Assembly: GCA_963803545.1 (NCBI GenBank)
Contig: CAWDMX010000001.1
Location: 744,001 to 808,000 of the forward strand
From: Legionella_C sp963803545
Lineage (GTDB): Bacteria; Pseudomonadota; Gammaproteobacteria; Legionellales; Legionellaceae
Reading direction: 5' to 3'
Length of the DNA: 64,000 nt
Positions 9,401 to 17,977 of the stretch are shown one piece after another. Below the pieces are notes generated by a model. The model was not told the origin of the DNA. It did not search any database and was given only the letters and a program-made list of their open reading frames with translations. Every line of letters begins with the position of its first letter. Within the stretch, counting starts at the first letter, position 1. Made by a program: the position numbers and the translations under genes.

Positions 9401-10801
9401 CGGTTTATAAAACTCGGCGCTCCAGACAATAAAGACGAAGCCAACAGGGTTCACGTGCAAATAAAGTACGAATTAGGCGAATTGAATGCCCTTATTCGGT
9501 GGTTGCAAAACGACGAACAATCAAGCAATTCTGAAATTGAAATAGAAGAGGCACTCAAGAATGTAGACGGGCAATACAGCCCTATAGTGCGGCATGTTTC
9601 CGTGACTCACTATAATGAACGGATTAAGACAATTGTAGAAACGCAGAAGCGCGAACGGTATAAAGTTCAATTTACCCTGGAAGCGGTTCGCTCCTACGCT
9701 TTTTTGGACGCAGAGTTACAAAAATCGGTAGTTATAGAGGGATTCAACTGCATCAAAAGTGGGGCTGCTTGCATTGAGACACTTTTAGAAAGAACCGACC
9801 TCAGCGCTTTAGATTGGCAAAGCGTATTAACGGATATTGAGGCGCTGATAGAGCTGGAAAGGCTCTATACAACCACTATTGGTTGCAGTTATTGGAGTGT
9901 TGCCTTGGCGTCTTTAAAAGACGCCGCCAATACGCAGGCGTCTGAAGTTCTCAAATGCGGCGACTACCTATTGCCGGGGGAGCCGTCAAGATTCGTGACG
10001 CAACAAGCGCATACAATTGCCGTGAGCGATGCAAAGCCGCATCCTTCTGAGATTGAGAACAATGAAGGCTTTGGGATGCAAAAAGAACAATACGTGCGTT
10101 CGCTGTTGGAGTATTTAGCTACAGAGCTGCGTAGAACGACCGACAATTGCACGGTATTGGCAATTGATAGCGAGGATTTTGCTCAAAAAAATTGGCAGGC
10201 GCGTGCTGAGGATGTGGTGAGGACGATTAAAGACAGGTTGGGCGCAATTTCAGAGGATGCAGCCTCTGCTTCAAACGGTACTACGGCTTTAGCGGCGTAT
10301 CAGTACGTAGGCCAATTAGAGGAAGCCGTGAACCAAGTGCGGTCATTGGTTCCGATAGTGGAATACAGCGAAGGATTATGCGACCTACCCGCGGGCAATT
10401 ATACGGCTAGACTAAACGATTACAGCGCTTTAATTGAGCGCTATAAAAGCACCGTACAAGCTAACCCACAATACCAAGCCAAGCTCTTTTTAGACAAAGC
10501 TAAAGCCTATTTAAATTCGACGGACCGAAAATGGCAGGTGGGGTTGCAGTGGACGACCCACGCCCTTAATGGGGTAAAAATTCCTAAAAATGTTGCGTTG
10601 CAGCTTGCGGTAATTGATAAGGCTGAGACGACGGGCAACTACGTAAGCGCCCAGGCTGAGTTTTTACGGATTGGCACTGAAAAAAAACAGTCGTTTTGGT
10701 CGTCTAAAGGCTCCAATACCTATTTCAAAATGTACAGGTCTCCCCAGGTTCAACAAGCCATGGAACACGAGTTTGAGCACCCAACTTTTGGGACGTCCTA
10801 G
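6446..10801 (+). CDS. 1451-residue protein with phosphatase-like P-loop and coiled-coil-type C-terminal region
   Basis: No signal peptide or membrane segment; mostly helical, Glu/Lys/Gln-rich sequence after residue 480, typical of large secreted effectors. Around residues 290-345 the sequence resembles a protein-tyrosine/dual-specificity phosphatase core: ILVHHYPLRDMQPLNL followed by AHCRGGKSQSAQIAYILAL. The motif has the His-Cys and Gly-rich loop of HCx5R(S/T), but the position of the catalytic Arg (residue 330) is Gln. So the fold is plausible and normal catalysis is doubtful. Residues about 770-840 are charged and possibly coiled coil. The C-terminus is acidic (EHEFEHPTF). TATAAT lies 57 bp upstream. 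Function unknown; Dot/Icm effector is a reasonable guess. Confidence 0.7.
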   Translation: MTIDKKQLGNFFTAELRKILNSSELLDDAVCAREGICLKASPIRLNEADSLGIFNPDGSLKIALCELIGIEVDLSRIEHPMGCGGASEFSTREKIITDAAAFMARGAVAERYLSEMPEYPTGPLDREVQEEFQTNLAGYRDIIQEGPGAIIKQLEPYARSFLQLKKRLNRDFFNFPDTTIHICAGPDEKCDARSLDTFLDNVLFADIKRIFAIGRVYPYHPQDGISEGRPIEREVVCERDFSNYFIPDINGAVVLPTEFAKYAIESKAVGKVGRILSYAVTINGRPPILVHHYPLRDMQPLNLTQDELAFVRGVSENEKTLAHCRGGKSQSAQIAYILALKYEKYSNLPFDERLALMRSERGGADGFAGDFIATPFQEHYIRSLEQEAVVADASDRAFFDNFQLITLIFEEELSQLEAVHGGLDETLAQYQGFPALDKFSESNQGYVALLEQYHALFNQTQSLQLFEILKAAQQSPVVSRSFKALTVLSSEGRLFLDYFFQKVAADVCEDSTPVNHTVLYELLARRFDFSAVINALLTHTRPWPDNPVTRNYWPKFELIQGYIAQAYVKQYERSSEMKTECQVFVKSHLTGAIKKVFQRFDEAKRTNDEKQWAETAQLFQAVNAALYTLSCKDDAPLKAELETDCALLTKIAALGMSADVTFVDNKIQLPLGAFIKDVGELDEVVQSLITKVGEKSDTTSYIGELQQHLQAYFNECAKVEPVIGKNRKHLEAYLEALQTISPERTREQAGAESLKLWAQAWAKIFPQPVAPVEEGVSNNRDAAKQKIADAEASLDAIRRQFKAEKKRRLESAEVKKAPNATALPNKPQVWVFNLEEALAANSDREDRLFALVKQAKKHDASIVFCSKLDQRHQESPPYGEDAVTDLLEKIKESTTITLDYELVVTLQPGIPLRMRALGSNSGFPERLISGMNYPLDTIKLMPKQTAMASTSKAEPPGQIQERYESDFIVFSEDEALERSTGATNYRFIKLGAPDNKDEANRVHVQIKYELGELNALIRWLQNDEQSSNSEIEIEEALKNVDGQYSPIVRHVSVTHYNERIKTIVETQKRERYKVQFTLEAVRSYAFLDAELQKSVVIEGFNCIKSGAACIETLLERTDLSALDWQSVLTDIEALIELERLYTTTIGCSYWSVALASLKDAANTQASEVLKCGDYLLPGEPSRFVTQQAHTIAVSDAKPHPSEIENNEGFGMQKEQYVRSLLEYLATELRRTTDNCTVLAIDSEDFAQKNWQARAEDVVRTIKDRLGAISEDAASASNGTTALAAYQYVGQLEEAVNQVRSLVPIVEYSEGLCDLPAGNYTARLNDYSALIERYKSTVQANPQYQAKLFLDKAKAYLNSTDRKWQVGLQWTTHALNGVKIPKNVALQLAVIDKAETTGNYVSAQAEFLRIGTEKKQSFWSSKGSNTYFKMYRSPQVQQAMEHEFEHPTFGTS

Positions 10802-10897
10802 GGGACGGCTTGAGATACAGTTAGGCGGGTTAAGGGAAGAATAATGGCTTTGTCGCAAAAATATTTTTTTCAACAGAGGGATTTATTTTGGGCGAGT

Positions 10898-11599
10898 TTA
10901 TGCTGCTAGTCCGTAGAACTGTTCAAAAATGGATTTATTTTCCGATTGGGTATGCTGTTTTTTTCTAAGCATGTGATGCAATTCAATGCCGGCTAACGTT
11001 GCATGCGCTGAATTAAATGCCTTGAAGCCCTTCATTGGCTTGGTGATTTTCTTAATGAATCGATGGTCTTGTTCCACGATGTTATTGAGATATTTGATTT
11101 GTCTCACCGTGAGCTGAACGAAGAGTCCACCTAACATAAACAGCAGCGCTAATTGTAAATTAATTGTATTAATTCCAGCTTTGTTAGCACCACTTTTATC
11201 TATTGTTAGCTTGTTGGGCAAGCCATTATATCCGATGGCTTTCTCAAAAAATGCACATGCCGCAGGCTCATCCCTTTTTTCGGAAAGCATGAAATCAACC
11301 GTCTTACCTGCCTTATCAACGGCTCGATACAAGTAAACCCATTGGCCTTTCACCTTGATATAGGTCTCATCCATTCTCCATGAAATCCCAACAGGGCGCT
11401 TATAGCGCTTACGAAATGTCTCTTCCAATTGGGGAGCATACTCAACAACCCAGCGATTAATCGTAGAATGATCCACTTTAAGACCACGCTCCAGAGCCAG
11501 CTCTTCAACATCGCGGTAACTTAAGTAATAGGCTAGATAGCATCTGACCAGCATTAAAAGAATGTTTTTCTTAAAATGACGCCATTTGAAACTAATCAT
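10898..11599 (-). CDS. IS6-family transposase (copy 1, intact)
   Basis: 233 residues from the ATG giving MISFKWRHFKKN; a longer frame to 11641 enters the terminal repeat. DDE residues sit in SWRMDETYIKVKGQWVYLYR, LTIDKSGANKAGI and NIVEQDHRFIKK, and the protein ends FEQFYGLAA. An N-terminal HTH covers about residues 25-60. Length and organisation are normal for the IS26/IS240 group, which move by cointegrate formation. It is probably functional and is the only source of transposase for the composite element. Confidence 0.92.
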   Translation of the reverse strand: MISFKWRHFKKNILLMLVRCYLAYYLSYRDVEELALERGLKVDHSTINRWVVEYAPQLEETFRKRYKRPVGISWRMDETYIKVKGQWVYLYRAVDKAGKTVDFMLSEKRDEPAACAFFEKAIGYNGLPNKLTIDKSGANKAGINTINLQLALLFMLGGLFVQLTVRQIKYLNNIVEQDHRFIKKITKPMKGFKAFNSAHATLAGIELHHMLRKKQHTQSENKSIFEQFYGLAA

Positions 11600-11668
11600 A
11601 TTAGTACGCCCTTGGTATTGAAGGCACCGATTGTAAATCAACCTTTATTTTTTTGCGACAAAGCGCCC

Positions 11669-11863
11669 TTTTTCACCAGGATCCCGGCCGGGGGTCCATT
11701 AGGGCGTATGCTTAGACATTCGAGTAATCTTAAAAGCAAAGAAAAACCCAGAAAGGCCTCAATCATTGCAAGGGCAAGAAAGTTATTAATGATCCTAAGG
11801 AGTGTTCCTCAGAGAAAAACTCCTTGGGGAACACGTTATGAATTAGCTATTAAAATAACCTGA
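11669..11863 (+). pseudogene. IS110-family transposase, C-terminal remnant
   Basis: A plus-strand frame reads EKPRKASIIARARKLLMILRS followed by TPWGT, the conserved end of the IS110 transposase (GKPKKVALVACMRKLLxILN in relatives). Everything before it is missing; the fragment abuts the inner end of IS6 copy 1. Confidence 0.6.
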
Positions 11864-11883
11864 CTTAATATACAGATGCTACA

Positions 11884-12300
11884 TTAAAACCATTGGCAGG
11901 CACTAGGATTTCCTGCTTTGAAAGCGCACCTATAACCATGTTCACTATCTTGTTCAAAATTAGGAGGAATATTATTCACTGTAAGATTCGAATCATGTTT
12001 ACCGACGTAAAGTTGAGCCGCACCATAAGTTGATGATTTTTTATATTCACAATTAATCATAGTAGGATGATTGGGTACAAAGTCTATAAAGACCCAGCTT
12101 GGTGTATCTTCAGGCATCTGCTGTATTGGGAAAATATTAACCCTTTCGAGGTAACTTAAACTCCATCCTGGAGCATTTAAGGTCCAATCCCCAGAGGGTA
12201 GGTGAGTAAAATTTGCAGTTGACGGACACATGTCGCTTGCAAAGGATTCCAATGAAGTTAATAACAATGTAAAGATTAATATATTTTTTTTGATAGACAT
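11884..12300 (-). CDS. Small exported protein, unknown function
   Basis: 138 residues from the ATG at 12300, which has AGGAG 4 nt upstream; an upstream ATG at 12354 would add residues before the signal peptide. Residues 1-20 (KKNILIFTLLLTSLESFA) are a Sec signal peptide with cleavage probably after SFA. The mature part has four Cys (DMCPS, INCEY, YRCAF, SACQWF), enough for two disulfides. It has the look of the small Cys-containing exported proteins that are common in Legionella (DUF3757-like), but that name is a guess. It is the only intact cargo gene of the composite transposon, and resembles in style the exported protein at 13774. Confidence 0.7.
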   Translation of the reverse strand: MSIKKNILIFTLLLTSLESFASDMCPSTANFTHLPSGDWTLNAPGWSLSYLERVNIFPIQQMPEDTPSWVFIDFVPNHPTMINCEYKKSSTYGAAQLYVGKHDSNLTVNNIPPNFEQDSEHGYRCAFKAGNPSACQWF

Positions 12301-12631
12301 AATGCTCCTAATGATTAGATTGGTAAAAATTATAGTTTCTTTACTACACAGCAAGCTTTAACTGTATTCTCCTTACCGATTATTTGGATATAGTCGTTAT
12401 TAAAGCTCATCAATACAAGCTCAATAATGATTGAAATATAATAACATTTTAAAATAACTACACAATTGCTAAAAATTAAAAATACTGTTTACAATACGTA
12501 TGCAATCCTAATGATGTAACTCTGATCGGCTAAGAGGGTATATTGGGGTTAAATTACAGAAACGGGGCAAAATCGTTTTTGCTCATTAATCCAATTTCAA
12601 AACTTTACAGCAGTATACGGACTCAATCTAT
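12301..12631. other. AT-rich intergenic region
   Basis: Between the exported-protein gene and a transposase tail inside the composite transposon. It presumably holds the promoter of the gene starting at 12300. No gene seen. Confidence 0.4.
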
Positions 12632-12790
12632 TTAAGCAGCTAGCGAGAGCTGATAAATCAAGGTGTTAATTGTTTCCTCAGGGTATTTATCCAAATCAAC
12701 CTGATTTTCAGACTTTGAAAAATACTTGCTTGACCAAATTGATCGTCGAACGAGCGCCATGATATCCGAAAAGGTAAGCTCGCCTTTTTT
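12632..12790 (-). pseudogene. Transposase C-terminal remnant (IS4/IS5-like)
   Basis: The frame reads ELTFSDIMALVRRSIWSSKY, then DKYPEETINTLIYQLSLAA and stop, which looks like the end of a DDE transposase. The upstream part of the frame (12790-12874) is only the antisense of IS6 copy 2, whose left end is at about 12790. Family assignment is uncertain. Confidence 0.4.
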
Positions 12791-12850
12791 GGTTTTGGCG
12801 CAGAAAATTGCTAAATTTGCTAGAATTCCCGCATTTTTCAGGAGTTGTGG

Positions 12851-13551
12851 ATGGTCAGCTTCAAATGGAAACATTTTAAACAGGACATCATATTGATGCT
12901 GGTGAGATGCTACCTTGCTTATTCATTGAGCTATCGTGATGTTGAAGAACTGGCTTTGGAGCGTTGATTAAAAGTAGATCACTCCACTATTAATCGTTGG
13001 GTAATTGAATATTCACCACAATTAGAGGCAATTTTTCGTAAACGTTACAAGCGTCCCACAGGAAATTCCTTGCGCATGGATGAAACCTATACAAAGGTAA
13101 AAGGTCAGTGGGTTTACCTGTATCGTGCTGTTGATAAAGAAGGCAATACGGTTGATTTCATGCTGTCAGAAAAGCGTGACGAGCCAGCAGCACGGGCATT
13201 TTTTGAGAAAGCGATTGGCTCAAGCGGTATTCCGGACAAGGTAACCATGGATAAAAGTGGTGCCAACAAAGCCGGCATTGACACTATCAACCTGCATTTA
13301 GCATTGCTGTTTATGCTGGATGGAGTTTTTACCCAAATCACAGTTCGCTAGAGAAAATACCTCAATAATACTGTGGAACAAGACCATCGGTTTGTGAAAA
13401 AATCACCAAGCCTATGAAAGGATTTAAAGCGTTTCATTCTGCAGAAGCAACCTTAGCAGGGATTGAGCTGCATCACATGCTGAGGAAAGGACAACATAAC
13501 CAGTCCTCCAATCAAACTTTTTTTGAGCAGTTTTATGGACTTGCAGCATAA
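12851..13551 (+). pseudogene. IS6-family transposase (copy 2, inactivated)
   Basis: The frame runs from MVSFKWKHFKQDIILMLVRC to FFEQFYGLAA and is closely similar to copy 1 throughout. It is broken three times: TGA at 12965-12967 after ELALER, TAG at 13349-13351 after FTQITVR, and loss of one A near 13400 where KKITKP needs a longer A run. The longest clean stretch (13070-13351) keeps the first two catalytic Asp. Confidence 0.9.
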
Positions 13552-13686
13552 ACTAGCCCAGAATTCCTGTGTTTTACGCCTGTAATATTTTATGCGACAA
13601 AACCAGAATAATTATTGCTATCGTGTAGTTGTTGCGTATAAAATAGACGCAAAACAAAAGAAGACGTTAAAAATATTGCTTGATTG

Positions 13687-13714
13687 CCAAAAAAAAGCGC
13701 ATTATCCTGCGCTT
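13687..13714 (-). terminator. Minus-strand intrinsic terminator
   Basis: On the minus strand AAGCGCA and TGCGCTT pair around a 6-nt loop and are followed by eight T. No minus-strand gene now ends into it, so it may be left over, or may shield the composite transposon. Confidence 0.5.
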
Positions 13715-13773
13715 GAAATTGATCCCGCACTATAATGTTTAAGCTCTATTTAATTGCATCGGTGGAGATTTGT

Positions 13774-14142
13774 ATGCATTTTTTTAAAAAAATTCTAATT
13801 CCTGCTGGATTGTGTTTTTCTTTATTAGGATTCGCCTCTAGTTGCCCTAACCCCAATGAGTTCCCTTTAAGTGCAGGGTTACCACCCTACCCATGGCATA
13901 AAAGCCGTTTAACTCGGATTATATACGTGGATTCGCATACACGATTTTCAAAAGCGTCTATTATTGCAGCGGATGTCTACGGTAGTGGAGTGGTGTGCAG
14001 TTACGGTCAAGAATCGGGTTCCAGATTCTCTATCGTTAAAATGGATGCCATTTGCGTTTCATCGCTTGATAAAAACGTTTGGAAAAAGAAATCGATCAGT
14101 TATGAATGCACCGCCTCGCTTGAAGAATGTTCCTTTTCCTAA
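13774..14142 (+). CDS. Small exported Cys-containing protein
   Basis: 122 residues from the ATG at 13774, chosen because GGAG lies 6 nt upstream and because it places the signal peptide (MHFFKKILIPAGLCFSLLGFAS) at the start; an ATG at 13735 adds 13 codons. The mature protein begins SCPNPNEF and has five more Cys (VVCSY, AICVS, YECTA, EECSF). Probably periplasmic or secreted and disulfide-bonded. Similar in style to the exported protein at 11884; both start their mature part with CP. No function known. Confidence 0.65.
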   Translation: MHFFKKILIPAGLCFSLLGFASSCPNPNEFPLSAGLPPYPWHKSRLTRIIYVDSHTRFSKASIIAADVYGSGVVCSYGQESGSRFSIVKMDAICVSSLDKNVWKKKSISYECTASLEECSFS

Positions 14143-14399
14143 AGATAGATAGCGGGTATTGCAAACATGCCTACTCATTGCGCGCTTAGGTTCTGGCACA
14201 AAAAGCTGTCTAATGGGGTCGTCTTCCTATTTTTTTGAACGAGGAACAATGGTCCGTTTTAAGTGGCGGTATTATAAGCATCAGATGGCATCGACATTAT
14301 TGCGGGACAGAATTTGAGTTGCGTGAGAACCAAAGTCTGTACGCTGAATACGCAGATGGGCATGCCAAATTTATAATTAAGATTTTGGCATCTGAATTA

Positions 14400-14765
14400 T
14401 TATTTATACAATAATTCACTAAGCAATCTGATTAAAGTTGAGCGAGATTTGACGGCGAAAATCATTTCCGTAGGGATAATCAAGTCATTACGAGAAACCG
14501 TTAAGTGCTGTAAATTCACATTAAAGCATTTCTCTTTTATTAAGGCTTGAGCTTGATATTTTAATATATCAGACGTTTTATTAGCCGGCCCTTTACCTGT
14601 AATTTGATACAAAACAAAATGAACTCCAACTTGATGATATTGCTGGAGATAGCGTTCAATGGTTCGTCGTGACTTATTAAGAAGTTTGGCTGCGTTAATA
14701 ATTGTAATTTTACCTTGAGATAGAGATGGAGCACACAAAGACGAATGCAATGCTATTACGCACAA
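14400..14765 (-). pseudogene. ISNCY/IS1202-like transposase N-terminal remnant
   Basis: 121 codons with an HTH (INAAKLLNKSRRTIERYLQQ) followed by ITGKGPANKTSDILKYQAQALIKEKC and a FNVNLQHL segment, the order found at the N-terminus of ISNCY-type transposases. The catalytic domain is absent. The bases between 14143 and 14399 show no intact gene; a short GTCCGTTTTAAGTGGCGG stretch near 14250 recalls IS6 starts but decays at once. Confidence 0.5.
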
Positions 14766-15079
14766 ACAAGACTTGTAAATATTTGCGTAAAAAAATTGAG
14801 TGAGCTGTACCCATAACTTTTAGAAAAAAGTACACCTATGATTGGATGTGTTGCAAAAACATCTAGACGAACGGATGAATTATTATAATAATGCGCGACT
14901 GAGTTAAGGAAGGATGCGCTGGAGTTGAACCTCCCAATATACTTTAATTGGTGATAAGTCGAATTGGGCGCAGAACGGTTTCCCTTGATAATGGCGTTAC
15001 TATACCGGATTGACACCTAACCATCACTACACCTATGCGGTGTCGCTCAATCGTACCTACGTGGCTTAAGGATAAAACC
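14766..15079. other. Intergenic region, nothing certain
   Basis: An 86-codon minus-strand frame (14756-15016) and a 68-codon one (14944-15150) cross this stretch, but neither resembles a family and the second is antisense to the DUF1566 gene. Confidence 0.35.
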
Positions 15080-16636
15080 ATGCAACGAAAACAACTGCAT
15101 TTTTTCAACAAGGTACTACGGACGGCTTTTTCCTTTTCCCTGATGCTCACAGGCGCTCAGGCAGCCAAACCTTTATGGACGTTTGTACCGCAAACACCAA
15201 CCGAGATTACCGTAGATAAAGACAGCCGTTCCCAAGTTATATACACGGTGCAAAGTCAGTCCTCGAGAGCTAAAATACTGGTGATGAAACCTCTTGTTGG
15301 AATAAGTCAAAGCGCATCCTGTCTGCTTCCTGCTAAAGGAATGTGCACATTGACGCTCAATGTGAATGGTGCTAGCTTGCAAGGAAATGTCGTGGGTGGT
15401 CCTGTATTGTGCCAACAAGGTAATGAGTTGCAGTGTTACCAACCGAGCTCAACCAATATTTTACGTATTCGGTTAATAGAGCAGCCGTCCGTTCAGCAAT
15501 TTACAGTCATACCATCAGCGGATGCAAATGGCTCCATTGCCCCCACAACAACACAGATGGTCAATCTCGGCAGCAGCTTGACGTTTTCGGCAACGCCCAA
15601 TACTGGCTACGGAGTTAATCAATGGTTGCTTGATGGAAATGTGGTGCAAAACGGCGGTACCACTTTTCAGTTGAACAATATCCAGGCTAATCATGCCGTA
15701 GAGGTACGCTTTGGCCAGACAACGTTGTCTCCTCTTACACAAATCCTGGCTTTGTCCATCAAAAGTTCTGGAGCTGACCCGGCACTAGCGGGCAATGCAC
15801 GCACTATCCGCATAGAGAATACAGGCTCAATACAAGCAAGCAACGTACAAGTGAGCATCCCGGCCTTTCCTACTGGAACGTCGATTACCGGTAATTCTTG
15901 TACGGGCATACTGAATGCCGGAGACACCTGCGACATTACTATCACTCCGGGCGCTAATGCTAGTTTGGATGCGGGAGCGAGTGTCTGTACTACAACACCT
16001 GGAACTGTTCCTGAGCCAACTGTTGTTACCATAACTTCAGATAATGCGCCATCTACAGACGTTAGCGTTTTAGTATTGGGATACGGTTGTATTTATCAAG
16101 GTGGTTTTTTGTTTTCGGTGGATGATACGACCATTAGTACCAGTAGTATCGGTGGGAAAGTGGCGGCGGTTATGGACCAGTCAACAGGGATCCCATGGGG
16201 ACCTATCGTAGCCGTTGGAGGTATTAGTGAAACGTCTATGGCCGGTTTGGGTTCCTGTGATGGCAAAAATAATGGAGCATGCAATACAGGTCGCATTATT
16301 GCTGCGAACTTAGCGTCGCCCGTTGCCGCTCAGCTCTGCGATAACTTGGTCAGCGGTGGTTATAACGACTGGTTTATGCCGGCGACGTGTGAGTTGGGAC
16401 GATTTACAGGTTTAGGTACGGATGCTGGTTGCGGCACTTCCAATCCCAATTTGTATACTACATTGCATATAAATAGCTTAGGCCAGTTTAGCAATCAATT
16501 CTATTGGAGTTCTACCGAGTTTTCAGGCGGCCCGTCGTTTTTCGTTTGGATCCAGCGTTTCGTTGATGGCAGCCAGAATGGTGCTAATAAGTCGGTCGCT
16601 CTTTCGGTTCGGTGCGTTCGGGCTTTTAGCCCTTAA
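15080..16636 (+). CDS. Exported DUF1566 (Lcl C-terminal domain) protein with Bacterial-repeat domain
   Basis: 518 residues from the ATG at 15080; AAGGA (15068-15072) lies 7 nt upstream. Residues 1-30 are a signal peptide ending in GAQA. Residues about 130-200 form an InlB-B/Bacterial-repeat module (VIPSADANGSIAPTT, SATPNTGYGVNQWLLDGN, NHAVEVRF). Residues about 215-335 look like an Ig-like domain (RIENTGSIQASNVQVSIPAF, TSDNAPSTDVSVLVLGYGC). Residues about 350-518 are a DUF1566 domain: NTGRIIAAN, GGYNDWFMPATCELGRF, FYWSSTEFSGGPSFFVWIQRF, VRCVRAF. Such proteins are numerous in Legionella and are surface or secreted; the collagen-like adhesin Lcl ends in this domain. Adhesion is a reasonable inference. 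Confidence 0.85.
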   Translation: MQRKQLHFFNKVLRTAFSFSLMLTGAQAAKPLWTFVPQTPTEITVDKDSRSQVIYTVQSQSSRAKILVMKPLVGISQSASCLLPAKGMCTLTLNVNGASLQGNVVGGPVLCQQGNELQCYQPSSTNILRIRLIEQPSVQQFTVIPSADANGSIAPTTTQMVNLGSSLTFSATPNTGYGVNQWLLDGNVVQNGGTTFQLNNIQANHAVEVRFGQTTLSPLTQILALSIKSSGADPALAGNARTIRIENTGSIQASNVQVSIPAFPTGTSITGNSCTGILNAGDTCDITITPGANASLDAGASVCTTTPGTVPEPTVVTITSDNAPSTDVSVLVLGYGCIYQGGFLFSVDDTTISTSSIGGKVAAVMDQSTGIPWGPIVAVGGISETSMAGLGSCDGKNNGACNTGRIIAANLASPVAAQLCDNLVSGGYNDWFMPATCELGRFTGLGTDAGCGTSNPNLYTTLHINSLGQFSNQFYWSSTEFSGGPSFFVWIQRFVDGSQNGANKSVALSVRCVRAFSP

Positions 16637-16742
16637 AACACGTTTTTTCCTGTTCTTTTAGGGCTCTCACGCCCCCCTTGCCGTTAATACGCACTAAACG
16701 AAACGATGGGGGTTTTATTGGGCAAAACTGGGTACGGCTTTG

Positions 16743-17543
16743 TTACGGCGGGGATGCTTGCGACCGGCTGTTACCCGCAGCAGCTGTATTGCTTTGTTGT
16801 GTTTGACGTTGCTCAAATAAGGAATAGAAATCACTACGCGCGGACTTTGTTCGATGGAACGGGGATGCTTTCGCGTATTGACGCAGTTCTTTTGGCAGCA
16901 GCTGCCTAACCCGTGCAAACGACTCCTCATCGCTGCATTGAACTAGGATGCACCTAAGGCCGGTGCAACCGTCAAAGGCACCATCGCCAATAAACGTTAG
17001 TGAATCGGTTAGCGTAATGGTTGATAGACCCGTGCACTCCTCAAATGCATAAGCACCAATCGTTGTAAGCGACCCAGGGAAGACGATGGTCGTTAAACTG
17101 GAGCATTCGTAAAATGCGTATTTAGCAATCGTTTCTAGAGACCCAGGGAGCCTAATAAATGCTAGATTGTAACAACCAAAAAATAAATATTTATCAATAA
17201 GTGTTAGCGATTCCGGGAGGGTGATTCTATACAGACTGGAGCACCCTTCAAAGGCACTTTTTTTAATAGTTGTTAGCGATTCCGGGAGGCGAATCATCTC
17301 TAGCCCCGAGCAGCGGTGAAACGCTCGTTCACCAATAGTCACGATACCGTTTGGCAGGTGGATAGCGATTATATTTTTATTCTGAGCATAGGCGTTTTTG
17401 CCAATCGCAATCACACCTTCAGGCAGGGGAAAAACGGTTGTCTCTTTAATCCCCGAAGGGATTGTTTGTTCTGCGACGATACAAAACACTGCGTAATCCT
17501 TTGCACCGGGAGCCGAATCAGTTTCGAGTGGGTTAGTATCCAT
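16743..17543 (-). CDS. BspA-type leucine-rich-repeat protein
   Basis: 266 residues from the ATG at 17543; a TTG at 17555 gives four more codons but has no SD. Residues about 40-205 contain about seven LRR_5 repeats of 23 residues on the pattern LPxSLTxIxxxAFxxCSSLxxIx (for example ESLTTIKKSAFEGCSSLYRI and GSLETIAKYAFYECSSLTTI). BspA-type repeats occur in adhesins and in proteins used by host-associated bacteria. There is no signal peptide, and the C-terminal 60 residues are polar and Gln/Ser-rich. A weak PmrA-type box lies 60-80 bp upstream. An effector role is inferred from that and from the missing signal. Confidence 0.8.
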   Translation of the reverse strand: MDTNPLETDSAPGAKDYAVFCIVAEQTIPSGIKETTVFPLPEGVIAIGKNAYAQNKNIIAIHLPNGIVTIGERAFHRCSGLEMIRLPESLTTIKKSAFEGCSSLYRITLPESLTLIDKYLFFGCYNLAFIRLPGSLETIAKYAFYECSSLTTIVFPGSLTTIGAYAFEECTGLSTITLTDSLTFIGDGAFDGCTGLRCILVQCSDEESFARVRQLLPKELRQYAKASPFHRTKSARSDFYSLFEQRQTQQSNTAAAGNSRSQASPP

Positions 17544-17603
17544 TAAGGTTCTCAATTTGTTGTCAATGTGTATCTAATTGTAAATTAAAATTTAAAAGAA
17601 GGT

Positions 17604-17623
17604 AAATTTAATCATTAATTAAA
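17604..17623 (-). promoter_or_regulatory. Possible PmrA-type box upstream of the LRR gene
   Basis: On the minus strand TTTAATTAA-TG-ATTAAATTT keeps the 11-bp period of TTAA(T/A) seen at 2940 and 31072. A TTTAAA -10-like hexamer begins 27 nt after the first base, the same geometry. The region is AT-rich, so chance is a serious alternative. Confidence 0.3.
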
Positions 17624-17977
17624 CATTTACTAACACCGTATAAGGAAGTTGCGGTGTAAAGAGGTTTAATCGCCAACGTTTTAGACAACGGCAAACGTCG
17701 TTATCGGAGAACCTTACCAGCAATCCTGTTTTAAAAAACAGTTGTCATGGTCAACCCAACGCCTCGTTTGCACGGTACGCAATGTTTTAAAAACGCAACC
17801 CGTAATCTTTTGTAACTTTTTATTAGGTTTGCTGCGTTCGTGCTTGACGATCGCCAATAGAACTTTGGATGTGATACAAAAAGTACACACTGTCGTTATA
17901 GTGACTTATTTAGTTCATTATGTTACTCTTATGCATTTTTTATCTGCATTTATGATGCGCTTTTCTAAGGTTTGACT

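Larger units (their letters stand above)
10846..13604. mobile_element. Composite IS6-family transposon with 8-bp target duplication
   Basis: The outer ends are inverted repeats: GGCTTTGTCGCAAAAATA at 10846 and, on the minus strand, GGTTTTGTCGCATAAAATA ending at 13604. The flanks are identical, AGAATAAT at 10838-10845 and AGAATAAT at 13605-13612, matching the 8-bp duplication made by IS6 elements. Copy 1 (10846-about 11667) has an intact minus-strand transposase; copy 2 (about 12790-13604) has a broken plus-strand one. The cargo is an IS110 fragment, a small exported-protein gene and the tail of another transposase. The two inner ends have no matching flanks, so the whole block appears to have moved as one unit. 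Confidence 0.8.

Noticed and set aside
17880..17977. PmrA-type box before the giant gene
   Set aside because: No TTAAT repeat with 11-bp period; only loose matches.
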